A stretch of 64,000 bases of DNA, taken from positions 2,666,001-2,730,000 of the forward strand of contig JAETXT010000005.1 of NCBI GenBank assembly GCA_019188255.1. Direction: 5' to 3'. The notes beneath the pieces are model-generated. The model ran no database searches, was not told where the DNA came from, and saw only the letters and a program-made list of their open reading frames with translations. Below, piece by piece: positions 10,658 through 21,777 of this stretch; the stretch's first letter is position 1; each line of letters begins with the position of its first letter. This DNA is from Verticillium longisporum. Its lineage: Eukaryota; Ascomycota; Sordariomycetes; Glomerellales; Plectosphaerellaceae. A program made the position numbers and the translations under genes.

Positions 10658-13600
10658 ATGACGCGTCGCAAGTTTCGTGCCGATGTGGCAGCCGCCATAA
10701 GTATATCAATCCCGGGCATTTCTTCTGTGGGCCTTGGCCCCGATGACGGTGAGGTCGTTTGCATCTACACTAGCAATCGATCTGCGGTTCAGATACCTCT
10801 ACGTCTCACCACTGCAAGTGTCGACGACTATCCGCATCATCAAGGCTTCCACGGGAGCACCGAATGCGATGATATTCCCAGCAGTATCATGGGTATCCTT
10901 GGCCGCCTTGTCTACTCGACGCAAGGCAGGTCCGTGATCGACAGCCTCGCGATCCTTTCAAACCAGCTGGAAACCGCGCTTGGGTCGGCTGTCACGGAGC
11001 AGCAATCCGAAGACCATGTCTCTGTTGCCGATGCCACTGACTCTTGGCTTGAGGATGAGATAGAAGGTGACACGGATGTTGAATTTGAGGACTATGATCT
11101 CGAGATTCACGACAACACAACATGTGGGATAGGCTTGCATCCTATCGCGGCTAGCAGCCAGAATCAGGTCAAGGGCAATGTTCGCCTACGCGAGGATCTC
11201 GCCAAGGCAAGAGAGGTTGGCTTCGGGATTGGTCTTTGGCCCAACAATGACATAGTCTCGCTGAGCCTCAGAATCGGCAAACTTGGCCTCTCCGTGGAGA
11301 CGCTCACAGCCTGGCATATCGAGCCGACCGACTACATTGTCCTCCTTTTCACGTATGAGGAGTATTATCTCCCACTCGAGACCTTCGCCACTATGCAGGG
11401 AAAGGAGAAGCCTATGCTGTTGCGCGTCGGAAAATGCAAGACCTACAAGCCCTCCTTGGTGACCGCTCAAGCTGCGTTTAACAAGCGAGATCAGGCAGCC
11501 TCGACCCTGAAGGACACAAGCGACAGCAACGACGATTTCGATCGCCTCTACATGTCAAACTCATTGGATCTATGGATGGAACAAGAATTTGCTGCATTGT
11601 TAATGCTACGGATCCAGTTCAATCTATCATGGGATAATGCGAAGCTCGCAATGCTAGCCCATTCGAAGAGCGACCACCTTCGGGGTCTTACGAGTAACCC
11701 GGAAGCTGTAACGGCAGATCAGGAGGCTGAAGTGCTCATCTCTCCCACCGCGCCCTACAAACTCAACCAAGACTACCTCATCCGGGACCCTGAATCTGAC
11801 TCTTCCGGTCTGCTGGAGATATCCAACGTGCCTAACGCGAAGCATGAGCGCAGTCTCCCCTTGGTTGCCATGCAGTTCGCGCTGCGTTACTTTGTCAATT
11901 GTACAAAGTACTGCATGGTTTGCCATCTCAAGATTTCGGACGCCTTTGCTGCCATTACCCCTTATGTGTGCGACAATCCCCTGTGTCTTTACCAGTACAT
12001 GTCTCTTGGTTTCGGCCCCAGTATCGAACATAAGATCATCAGCCAACCACTCGTCGTCGACCTCCTCATCACATTCTTCATGATTAGCTTGCAGCAAAAC
12101 AAGCTTCGGGAATTTCCTGATGGGTTGAATCTGCTCCTTCCGTTGCCGATCTTCTCAAGAGCAATTGATGAAGATTCCAATCAATGTATCGTCAACTTCA
12201 GTCAGCAACAATTGTTCAGAACCCGCACGGATGGTACAATCAGTGAGGCAGTGTCCTCTCTGAAGATGGGGGATGTCTTTCTCCTAGCCAGAGTGGAAAC
12301 TTTGTCACTGGATGCTGGATTCAATCTTTATCACTGCGTCGTAGTATCTTTCGACTACGCTGAGGACGCAATCACGTTCAAGTGCTTCGCAACCATCCCC
12401 AGCACTTTTTCGCCTCATACAAGTGGAGCTTCTACAATAGTTGATCCGTCGATTCATTTTGATGGTAAAATGGACTACTTCATACACCGTTTCGAACATG
12501 AGCTCAGCGAGCTTAACCCTTATCAAAGGGCGCATTCTCTAGCCTTGATCATTGGTAGCTTGCCTGCCGTTGAAACCATGCGCCAACACCTCATGAGCAA
12601 GCCAAATGCCACCATTGAAGACTGTCCAGGTATGGGTAAACCATCGCTGGCACTGCTGAGGTGGGTCATTGCGTCCAATCGGTCCATGATTGTGCAAATC
12701 GATTCTGCAGATAACATCGCAACAGACAGCATGTCGAGTAGAGCGTGCGAGAAGCTATCTGGTATTTCGACACGATGCGTTCAGTTTCGATTTGCTCAAG
12801 GATCTCCAGACAAGGAGCAGCGGTTAATCGAGGCTGTCAGAGCCAATTCATTGACCAAAGCGGCCCCCACGATCTTTGCTTGGCATGGAAGCTCCTTGGG
12901 AAACTGGCACAGCATTATCCGCCAAGGCCTGGACTTCTCTATGGTTGCCAATGGTCGAACGTTCGGCAACGGCGTCTACTTCAGCCCGCATTGGGAAACG
13001 AGCAGCTCCTACGCAGCACAATCCGCATATACAGGCACGCATGGTTGGGTCAGGTCACAACTACAGCCACTATCTGTCATCAGCCTTTGTGAGATTGTGA
13101 ATAGACCCGATGCGTTCGTCAGTGACAGCCCGCACTATGTCGTTGCAGATGTCGACTGGATGCAGTGCCGATATCTGATTGTACATAGCGCCATGGCCCC
13201 GGCTATGCGGCCCCAGGATGACATCGAGCTGGTTCCTGTTACACCTGGCACCTCCTATCTTGAACAGGACCCCAACTATCGGGTATATGGCCCCTTGACC
13301 AGAATGTTGGAGGCGGGCGGCGTCGGCCCCCCAGTTGGTATTCCCAAAACAGCTTCCTCAGGCGCACGTCTAAGCCAGCAACTCACGAGCCCGACTGAGA
13401 ATGTGATTCTCGAAGATGTCGAGACTGGCGATCCTTCTGTGGAAGATTGCGATTTGGAAAAATGTGTGGGAGACATCGCTCCCGAAATTGGTGGACCAGA
13501 AGCTACGTCAACAGCTGCTGTCATCTCGGATTCCAGAAAAACCGACTTCCAACCAGGAACGCTTGACATTAAGTCTCTCCCTAGGCTTCCAGCCCCCACC

Positions 13601-14176
13601 TGGGCCATGGACAGTGGTCGAAGGACACTGGGCCATGAACTGAAGAAGCTGCAAAAGGTCCAGGCGACGACACCACTCCACGAGTTGGGGTGGTACATTG
13701 ACTTCAACAGCATCGAAAACCTGTTCCATTGGATCGTCGAGCTGCACAGCTTTGACCCTATGCTTCCTCTCGCTCGAGACATGAAGAGTGCGGGTGCTCG
13801 GTCCGTCGTTCTTGAGCTGCGTTTCGGCCGCTCGTTTCCTCTGTCGCCGCCCTTTGTGCGGGTGATCCGTCCTCGGTTCCTGCCTTTCATGGCCGGCGGA
13901 GGGGGACACGTCACAAACGGCGGCGCCATGTGCATGGAGCTGCTGACCAACTCGGGATGGTCCCCTGCCACGAGCCTCGAGAATGTCCTGGTCCAGGTCC
14001 GCATGTCGATGTCCAGCGAGGACCCGCAGCCGGCGAGGCTGGAGTACCCACTCCCGTACCGGACGAGGGTTTCTGATTATGGCATTGATGAAGCCATCGC
14101 GGCGTTCAGGCGGTCAGCATTAGCGCACGGATGGGAGGTTCCATCTGATTTTGAGGAGACGGCTCGGCTGGCTTGA
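10658..14176 (+). CDS. PARP-type ADP-ribosyltransferase fused to an E2 ubiquitin-conjugating domain
   Basis: Intronless gene for 1172 residues; the start is the first ATG (MTRRKFRADVAAAIS), as upstream in-frame sequence has none. A possible zinc site (C419-x2-C422 and C438-x4-C443) lies in the middle. The PARP catalytic fold follows, with WHGSS (H743), GNGVYFSPH (Y774) and SPHYVV, where the usual catalytic Glu position is His826. An H-Y-H triad predicts mono-ADP-ribosylation rather than polymer formation. The C-terminal 200 residues are a UBCc domain resembling the UBE2Q type, with the active-site cysteine C1092 in GGAMCMELLTNSGWSPA. PARP-UBC fusions are known in filamentous fungi but their substrates are not. 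The architecture implies one polypeptide that links ADP-ribosylation and ubiquitination. Acidic residues are common at about 110-150. It stands alone, without a conserved partner beside it. Confidence 0.88.
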   Translation: MTRRKFRADVAAAISISIPGISSVGLGPDDGEVVCIYTSNRSAVQIPLRLTTASVDDYPHHQGFHGSTECDDIPSSIMGILGRLVYSTQGRSVIDSLAILSNQLETALGSAVTEQQSEDHVSVADATDSWLEDEIEGDTDVEFEDYDLEIHDNTTCGIGLHPIAASSQNQVKGNVRLREDLAKAREVGFGIGLWPNNDIVSLSLRIGKLGLSVETLTAWHIEPTDYIVLLFTYEEYYLPLETFATMQGKEKPMLLRVGKCKTYKPSLVTAQAAFNKRDQAASTLKDTSDSNDDFDRLYMSNSLDLWMEQEFAALLMLRIQFNLSWDNAKLAMLAHSKSDHLRGLTSNPEAVTADQEAEVLISPTAPYKLNQDYLIRDPESDSSGLLEISNVPNAKHERSLPLVAMQFALRYFVNCTKYCMVCHLKISDAFAAITPYVCDNPLCLYQYMSLGFGPSIEHKIISQPLVVDLLITFFMISLQQNKLREFPDGLNLLLPLPIFSRAIDEDSNQCIVNFSQQQLFRTRTDGTISEAVSSLKMGDVFLLARVETLSLDAGFNLYHCVVVSFDYAEDAITFKCFATIPSTFSPHTSGASTIVDPSIHFDGKMDYFIHRFEHELSELNPYQRAHSLALIIGSLPAVETMRQHLMSKPNATIEDCPGMGKPSLALLRWVIASNRSMIVQIDSADNIATDSMSSRACEKLSGISTRCVQFRFAQGSPDKEQRLIEAVRANSLTKAAPTIFAWHGSSLGNWHSIIRQGLDFSMVANGRTFGNGVYFSPHWETSSSYAAQSAYTGTHGWVRSQLQPLSVISLCEIVNRPDAFVSDSPHYVVADVDWMQCRYLIVHSAMAPAMRPQDDIELVPVTPGTSYLEQDPNYRVYGPLTRMLEAGGVGPPVGIPKTASSGARLSQQLTSPTENVILEDVETGDPSVEDCDLEKCVGDIAPEIGGPEATSTAAVISDSRKTDFQPGTLDIKSLPRLPAPTWAMDSGRRTLGHELKKLQKVQATTPLHELGWYIDFNSIENLFHWIVELHSFDPMLPLARDMKSAGARSVVLELRFGRSFPLSPPFVRVIRPRFLPFMAGGGGHVTNGGAMCMELLTNSGWSPATSLENVLVQVRMSMSSEDPQPARLEYPLPYRTRVSDYGIDEAIAAFRRSALAHGWEVPSDFEETARLA

Positions 14177-14882
14177 GACATGGGCGCGATGAAGTGACTG
14201 ACGAGATCCTGGGGAAAGACAGATAGCTCGCTGGGCGGGGGTGTCGTGGCGTTCAACGTATTGCAGGGCACGGTGGTCAAAATTGTCAGGCATGAACCAT
14301 CAAGAAGCGTTTGTGTAGCTCGGGGGTGACAGGTTGGAGTCAAGCTGCTAGATTGTCTGTGCCACCACTGAGACTGGTGGAGGAGGCTACGAGGAAGAGT
14401 ATATCAGTACAAGAGCTATGGGTAGGAAAAGAAGAAACGCGTAGCTTGACTCCGGGTCACACGCAACGCAATTAAAAGCTGCCCACCATGAGACAGCCGA
14501 ACGTGGATGAAAAGGCTGTGATCAGGTTCCGACATGCCTTACCAAGAGGACCACCCGTCACGAAACACGAAAGCGAGCTGACTTTTGATTCTGAAATTCT
14601 CGAATTATAATGATGAGATTCGAACGCTGCCGTGCAGCAGTCGAGCTTGTATTCATAGAGAGAAAAAACACGCTGTTTATGTTACAATGACCACGACGAC
14701 ACACTCCTCCACCACCCAAGATGTGCGAAGATGGCGTGCCCTCGCACCCGTGCTCCATGCCGCGCCGTGCAGCCTCTCTATCCAGCGAAACGCCGCGCTT
14801 TCCTTTTGAAGAAACAAAAAGCAGCCACAACAAATCAGAGTGTTGCTTCTCGACGGGAGGGGGTAGGGATGCAAAAGGCTCA
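14177..14882. other. convergent intergenic region
   Basis: Holds the 3' regions of the PARP-E2 gene and of the PP2C gene. Short frames here have no recognisable feature, and no RNA gene was seen. Confidence 0.45.
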
Positions 14883-16818
14883 TTACAGCTTCGCCTTGAC
14901 GGGCTCCTCGGGCGCCGTTGCCTCCAGGTTGGCAACAACCTCGCCCGTCTTGCGGCCGTTGCCGAAGAAGATGACCTGGACGGTCAGATCGTCACTGCAG
15001 ACATGATTAGCACTCAGAATACGGGGAGCAAGGTAGGCATTTCAGGGCAAAGGGGGGGGGGGATGACATACCGGTACCGTCGGGAAAAGGGGGCGGGCAG
15101 CGTCAGCAGCGCGGTGACCTGCTCCTCGTTCTTGCCGCCGAGAGCGTTGCGCACGAGGTGCGTGGCGACGTTCTTGTCTTTGACGACGAAGCGCTCGGGC
15201 GCGTCGGGGGATATGCCCCACTGCTGCAGGCGGATGGGCGTCTTCTGGCCGCCGACGTCCTGGCCCTTGGCGTGCTCGACGGGGAGCTGGGGCTTGTTGC
15301 CCGAGCCGAAGATGCGGGCCCAGGTCGAGTCGAACTGCGAGTTGGACGACGAGCCGCTGGCCTGCGTCTCGATCCACTTGCCGACGAGGCCGACGACTTC
15401 TTCCTTCGTCAGCATGTCACAGAGGCGGTCCGTGGTGTGAACAAGGAAGTCGCCGTTCTCTGGGTTGACTTTTGCCGTCGTCACAACGGGCTCGGCCGTC
15501 ACGTAGGGCGGCGTCTTGAGCAGCGGGGACGGGGTGCGGCCGAAGAAGGCCTGGCGAAGGCGCATCGAGATGTCACGGCTCCACTTGTAGGTAGCGTCGC
15601 CGAAGGCGCGTGTCGGTTCGAGACCGCCGAGGACGCGACCGTTGTGGACGACTCGGTCCTCGCCCGGGTGCAGCTTGCGCATGCGCGCGGCCTCGTCAGG
15701 GTTGCTGCCCGTCTGGTCGACGGAGAGGGCCGTGGCGGTCCACTTGCCCGAGTCAGAGCGCCGGCCGAGGACAGCGCGCGAGTCACCGGTGCAAGCGACG
15801 CGGAGTAGCTTGGAGCGGCTGTCGTAGAAGGAGAGGAGAGCGCAGGAGCCAGAGAGAGCGGGTTGGAGGAGCTCGGCGGCCATAGTCTTGGAGCCAGACT
15901 TGAGAACCTTTTCAACACTCTGGTGGACAATCTCGTCGTCGAGCTTGGTGAAGCCTGCCTTGATAGCGGCCTCGACAGCTTCGGCGGCAGGGGAGTGGCC
16001 GGGAGCTGCCTTGTAAGTATCGTTGAGCTCGTTTGCCACTGTGTTGATCAGAGTTTGGCGGAGTTTCGCCGATGTCGTCCATCCGCTGCACTGGTTAGCT
16101 CATGTGCCCCTATCATTCTTGCCCAGAAGATGATCTTACGAGTGGCCGTCAAAGACGCCCCAGAACATCCAGTCCCTGTTGGGCACGTCTGACGCTCCGT
16201 TGCGGCCGGGAACCTCGACAATCTTCTCCGCGTGGTCATCCTCGATGGGGTCGTTACTCGGCAGCTGAACCAGGTCGTAGCGCAGAACACCCTGTCCTCT
16301 GTTGACGAAGTAGGACTGCTCCGTCTTGCGCAGCTTCTCCGTCGCCTGGTCGGGGTGATCATCTCAACAACCCTCTTGCCGTCGTTGCCCGTCGTCTTGG
16401 AAATGGGACCCTCGCCAACGTAGGTGCCCGTGTGCAACTCGTCGGCGCCGATGACGAGCACCGTCCGCGTCGGTGCTGCGGCGTCACTGGTCGTCGTCGC
16501 AAAGCTTCGGGCTACAGCGTCGTGGCTGTCGATGACGGTACCGTTGCCGTTGTAGGTGTACCAAGCGCCGTAACCGACGAGGCCGGAGACGAAGGCGGCA
16601 GAGAAGCGGCGGATATACATGGAGGACTTGAGAGGCTCGATGGCGTGGCCGGCGTGTTGAGGCGACCGCGCGGGGTTGCGGTGGTAATGGCGAGCACCGT
16701 AGGCAACGGCGGCAGAGGGCTGTTGGGGCAGAAGGAGGCCTCGTCGACTACTGCGAGTCAAGGTTCGCGCCGTACATCGGTAGGTCGTACGGAGCGCTCT
16801 GGTGGCTGCGCGATGCAT
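14883..16818 (-). CDS. mitochondrial PP2C phosphatase (pyruvate dehydrogenase phosphatase / Ptc5 type), one frameshift
   Basis: Mg/Mn-dependent Ser/Thr phosphatase predicted to dephosphorylate the pyruvate dehydrogenase E1-alpha subunit in the mitochondrion. Three exons (16140-16818, 15072-16085, 14883-14994) give about 601 residues. The N-terminus is a clear mitochondrial presequence rich in Arg, Ser and Ala, followed by a membrane-anchor-like segment (FVSGLVGYGAWYTY). PP2C motifs are FWGVFDGHSGWTTS, split by an intron inside the His-Ser codons, then ACTGDSRAVLGRR and GGLEPTRAFGDATYKW. The end VQVIFFGNG completes the fold. In exon 1, after VVEMITP, the frame slips at about 16351; one missing C there restores DQATEKLRKTEQSYFV. 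Because the rest of the gene is intact, I read this as a sequence error rather than inactivation. It is head-to-head with the KPWE gene. Confidence 0.87.
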
Positions 16819-17351
16819 CGGATTGGTGGTGGGGGATACGTAGACAAGGATCGAAGGATCCTGGGCCTGTAATGAGGAGAGAAAACCGGAGCGTTGCGAC
16901 TCGGCGATGGAGCCCGAGACGGAAGATGAAGACCGTGGCTGGATTGGAGGCCACGAAAGGAGGTCACGTGCGGCTTCGTCGTAAGACTTCCTTGTGACCT
17001 TGCGTCTACTCGGCAGATCAGGGTGACTTGGTAATGTCTTGATGAGCCGCCGCAGGCTGGAGATAGTTGCAATGTACTTTTCCGTCGAGGAATTCCCGGT
17101 TCGCTGGCTGATGGTTTAGATGTGTGACATTTCGATTCCTCATGTCCCTACAAGACAGGCACCCGATGATGCACAGCACAGCACAGCACTCACCGCGCTT
17201 ATCGCCTTATCAATCTGTCCCACTTCACCTCTCACCGAGCTCGAGCTCACTCGCTCACCGAGAGCCCGTCTCATGACACCAACCCCGACATCACAGGCCT
17301 AACCAAGCCTCGGCATACTTTGGGTCACGTCTCATCAGAACAGCAGCAAAA
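16819..17351. promoter_or_regulatory. divergent promoter between PP2C and KPWE-protein genes
   Basis: These 533 nt separate divergent starts. The half near the plus-strand gene has CA-rich tracts (CACAGCACAGCACAGCACTC around 17170-17192). No TATA box or other element could be assigned. Confidence 0.45.
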
Positions 17352-18229
17352 ATGTCACAAGCAGAGCCCGAGCTTGCAGGCGCGGAGCGCATCAGGGCCA
17401 TTGATGACGCAGACGGAATGTTCAAGGCTTTCGACACATATCCTTGGACCAAAGACAAGAACTTCCTGGTACTGCTGCCCCTCACTAATAACCTCTCCCC
17501 CCCGCTGTTCACTAACACGCATCGTCTCAAACAGTCCGGCCTCTCGGCCATCCTGGGCGACCCAAACACATCTAACCCCCGCGGCGAGCCTGCAGAGCTG
17601 GCCCTCCACGCTCGCATCTTTTATTATGCCCAGCGCGTCGGCGTGCGCATAGACTTTGCCCAGTACAAGACCTGGCTCGCAGATCACCCCGAGCACACAC
17701 CGCCCGACGTCTTACCGGAGGAGTATGCCCACCAGATAGCCATCGCATCTCACTCTCCTGCAGACGCCGCAAAAGGAGATGCGCCGGCAGGGTCAGCAGC
17801 GGAACCGTCCGGCGTGCCAGCATGGCAGTCCTCCGCCCCCAAAGCAGACCTCTATGTCGACAAGTCCCAGCCCACTGCCGCTCCGGCTGCGCAACCGGAA
17901 AGTGCCGACCAGCCCGCCTATCCCATGGGCTTCGCCGAGATGCTGCAAAGGATACAGCAAGGCCTGCCCATTCCCGGGATCGTTGAGATCCCGGACACCG
18001 TTGTCAGAGATCCCGTAAGCCAGGCCGCAAGAGCTTCTCTCGTTCCTCCCCTCTGACCAGATCCACATCCTGTTCCGCCTGACTGACACTATCGATCCCT
18101 CAGACCGTGAAGCCTTTCGGCGCGAGAGCAGCGCCGAAGAAGCCATGGGAGAAGAACCTTGACCCTGCGCCGGCCGCAGAGGGAGCACCGGCAGTAGTTG
18201 ATGCCAGCTTCCCACCGCTTGACGCCTGA
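17352..18229 (+). CDS. KPWE-motif protein, candidate Pex39-like / Pex14-like peroxisomal factor
   Basis: Three exons (17352-17468, 17535-18014, 18104-18229) encode 240 residues. An N-terminal helical domain (about residues 20-90) has the pattern F-x-x-YPW-x-K-D-x-x-F, GLSAILGDP and ALHARIFYYAQRVGV, similar to a Pex14 N-terminal-like fold. A low-complexity Ala/Pro linker follows, then a YPMGFAEMLQRIQQG segment and a basic C-terminus with KKPWEKN (KPWE at 212-215). The KPWE motif marks a fungal family linked to the peroxisomal import machinery, and yeast Pex39 (a Pex7 helper) carries one. I infer a role in peroxisomal protein import but cannot separate Pex39 from other KPWE proteins. The first intron is 66 nt with no stop, so retention would keep the frame. 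No transmembrane segment is visible. Confidence 0.72.
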
Positions 18230-19067
18230 GAGGCACGTAAAGACGATGACTAGCAGAGTTAGCGGGATACCACATTCTGAATGTGCATTCTTATCATGAG
18301 CCAAGAATCTTTATGGATAGTCAGTCAGCTTATTACCATGCCAATTGACAAAGAATCAGTGACAATTGGAAGCACCATAGCAGTCGAAACACATGGCGAC
18401 ACCACGCAAGACACGACATCAGCAGGCTAGGCTATCAAGTTTTAATTACAGGCTACCGAAAATATGCCCTCAGCAGCTGAGGTTGCGGACCAGGTGTGCC
18501 TGATAGCTGGAAATATTCGTACATGATAATTGTTTCCATTCTCGCGTCATCATTCATTCCTTCATCCAGTATGTTCAGGTAATTCACACTTTCTACCGAC
18601 TAGGTTGGCCGGGAGAGCGCAGAAATCCTGACCGTGGGTCACAAACGTACCAACCACGACAGAGAAGGCTCATAAAATGTTGCTGGCTGGCGTTGTCATG
18701 TACCATCAAGCCCCCCGAATGGGGCTCCAAAAGGTGCAGTATCACCAAGTACTGCAAAACCATTCGTAACCATGATTTGTCCAAAGCACTAGGGCCGGCG
18801 GTAGCTGGTCCAGTGTACGATGACTTGTGAATCTGGTAGAAGCTGCAACGGAATATGTTGCGAAAAGGGACAAATAACTTGTCGCCGCGAAGAAGTTAAA
18901 AAGCGAGACCATGTGAAAAGAAAAACGGTAGCAGACGGCGCGAAAGACAGAGACGTGGGAAGGCCCAGAGGTCTGGCAGACGTCGGGCGATCAAACCAGA
19001 AGATCAAAGGATGTACAGCCGAAGCATGAAGCGAGAAGCTGCAAACTTGGCGTAGGCTGCGCATTCG
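18230..19067. other. convergent intergenic region
   Basis: 838 nt between the 3' ends of the KPWE gene and the Pumilio gene. AT content is higher than in the genes. No open frame with support, repeat or RNA gene was seen. Confidence 0.45.
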
Positions 19068-21777
19068 CTAGCGATAGGGGTTGCCGAAGCCACGGTGGCC
19101 ACCACTACCACCACCCATGCGAGGCATGCCAGGTCCGACGCCAGGACCAGGTCGGGTGACGACAGCGGGGTTGGTGCAGAGCATACCAACGCGGGAGCCG
19201 AATTTGGAGCCACGCAGAGAGACCATGTGTTTTCGAATGTGAGCCTGCACCATTTCGCGGTGCTGGGGGCCCGCATGAGTGAGAATGTACTGAACCAGAT
19301 AGTTGCCGTACTGATCGCTCGAAATGTCGATCAACGGAATACGCGGGCGGTCTCGACGACCTTCGCAAACGCGATCGAGGTAACGGCCAAGAAATTCGGG
19401 GCCTCCAATCTTGAGGCACTTCTCGACGACCTTGGACGCAAATTGGTCGGTACTGTACTCAGAAGCGTAGCGGATGACATGGTCGATGGCACGGCTGCGG
19501 TCAGGCGGGGCACCATGCTCGCAGATATGCTGGATACACCAGTTACCAAACTGGCCATGGGCGACAATGTCAATGTTGATGAGGACCTCCTCGATGCAGG
19601 GGCGCTGTGGGTCAAAGGTCAGCTCGTGGTCGACAAGATGGCAGCAGACGTGGAAATCATCGTACCTTGTCCTCTTCGAGACAGTTCTCAAAGATGTTTT
19701 GAACAACCAGACTACCCGTCTCACCGAGAGCGACCTCATGCCACATGCCACGAAGAGATTCGTTGACATACTTCATGATCTGAGGGGGAGTCTCGGACCA
19801 ACGCAGCTCGAAGAGCTTCTGCCACACGTGACAAGCATAGCGGTGGATGACGGTCTCGGGGATCCGGCGGAGAAGCTCCTGGACCATGATAGCTTTGTAT
19901 TCCTCGGGAACGGCGTCGAAAGCCTTCTGGACAACGTGGCAGCCGAATGGGTCCATCGAGAGGTTCAGGGTGTGACCACGAATAGCTTCAGCAATCTTGA
20001 CGACCTGCTCGGGAGTACCATGCTCGAAGCAGCGCTGAACCAGGAAATTGCCAAAGCGATTGACCATCAGAGCATAGGCTTGGGCAATGATAGCCTCGAC
20101 GATGTCATATTTCTGGTCAGGAGTGCCCACCTTGAGTTTCTGCTGGAGAAAGATTGAGGCCTGCTGATCATTGTGGCATACGATCTTGTCGACAATGTAA
20201 CTCCAGTCGCAGGACGCGTTCTTGTCCAGGAGACGGCGATAGTTCATGGGCTCGGTAGTGGGAAGAAAGGTCTGTCCCTCGGCAGCAGTTGCCTGACGAG
20301 CGCCATGACCAGTCAGTCCCGAACGAGAACGCCAAGCAGGGCTCAGGCTGTGTTTATCAATACGTACCTCATCCTTCCAGCCCGTGTTGGAGTGAAACTC
20401 CAGAGCATGAGGTGAGAGCCCAGTCCTGTTCGACGGGTTATAAGTGGGATACAGAGGCAGTTCCACGCTGCTCTTGTGCCCGATGGTGGGGTCAAACTGA
20501 TTGGGGGTGGGACTGTAGCCACCGTAGCTGCTGGGAGCGTAGTTACTGGTAGCGCAACTACTGGTGGCGTAGTTGCTCTGGGTATAGCCATTGCCACCAT
20601 ACGAATAAGAGGGATAACGGCCACCAATGTTGTTGGTGTTGCCGCGTCGGCCACCATGATTGCGAACATAGAGGTCTGGCTCCGGAGCGAGCCTCTCCGG
20701 TTGCACATTGTCCAGCATGCGGTACGAACTGTTGACATCCATGGTGTTGTTGTAGAGGGCAACACCACCGCCAACGTGGTTGTTGATCGGGCTAGGCTCA
20801 GCGATAGCGTAGTTGGCCACCTGCCAAGGAGTCTTGGAAGAGCTCCAGCCACCACGCGAGCGATCGCCGATGTTATCGTTCATGGCATCGCCGCCGCCAA
20901 GGTAAGCGGCATCAGGAGAATTCCAGCCATTACCGCGCCTGAAGCCGGCAGACGAGGGACGGCCGACGAAATCGACAGCCGAGAAATTGGCCTTCTGAGT
21001 GTTAACCTCCAACTTCATGGGGACAGCCCCACGCTTCTGGACGAGCTCCTGGTCGAGACAAGAGATCTTGTTGTGAGCCTGGGCTAGCTCGGCCTTGAGA
21101 CGAGCAACTTCGTCGTCCTTGGACTTGGCCTCCTTCTGGTCGACACTGGCGGGTCGGGTAGTTGGGTTAGGGGCGTGATGCTCTCCAACCGTGGGAGTGA
21201 CGGGGAGAGAGTTGCTGCTCGCCATCTTGAGAAGGCCACGAGAGTAGAAGTCGGTGGAACCAGAGGTGTCTTTGAGGGCTTTCCGCTGCTGCGTAAAGCG
21301 CTCCTCCTGCTCAGAAAGACGGGCAAGGAGTTGTTCGGTGAGGCTCAAGGGCTTGATGTTGTTCTGTCGGTGCGGAGTGATCAGTAGAGGAATAGAATGA
21401 GGGGAGAAGTTGGCTTGATGAGATGGCATGCTACTGACCTGAGTGCTATTGGTGGGAGGAGGCGGAGAAGTGACGATGATTGCTGGTCCGGTGCGAGATA
21501 GAGCCTTTGAATCCCAAATCAGGCACTGTTGTTGAAAAAGGCAAGAACAAACCACAGGGGTTGCGTCAGGCCGGGATAGAGCCGCTTGGTCCGGTGCAGT
21601 GCTACCAAGGGGAGAGAAATTTCATCATGTGAGAATACGTACCTGGTTGGAAGGAAGGGCAGACTTCGTGGGCAGGTGAGGTTTCTTCTTGTCAGAAGGC
21701 TTCAGACCACTCTTGGCTGCGAAGCGGGAAGGCCGGCGTGCCGGCGAAGGACTGAATTCAGTCGACGTATCGGACAT
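19068..21777 (-). CDS. Pumilio-family (PUF) RNA-binding protein
   Basis: Post-transcriptional regulator that binds 3' UTR elements through Pumilio repeats. Five exons, all joined in phase 0 (21643-21777, 21439-21525, 20368-21363, 19666-20292, 19068-19604), give 793 residues. The N-terminal half is disordered and rich in Ser, Asn, Tyr and Gly, with a short coiled coil (LTEQLLARLSEQEERFTQQ). The PUM homology domain runs from about residue 440 to 760, with repeat cores such as NRFGNFLVQRCFEHG, DPFGCHVVQKAFD, HRYACHVWQKLFE, GQFGNWCIQHICEHG and DQYGNYLVQYILTHAG. The C-terminus is Gly/Pro-rich. The repeat sequence with cysteine at one stacking position (YACHVWQ) is distinctive, but I cannot place it in Puf3, Puf4 or Mpt5 with confidence. 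Two introns (75 nt each) are stop-free and divisible by three. The first two introns were chosen from splice signals and could be modelled otherwise. Confidence 0.87.
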
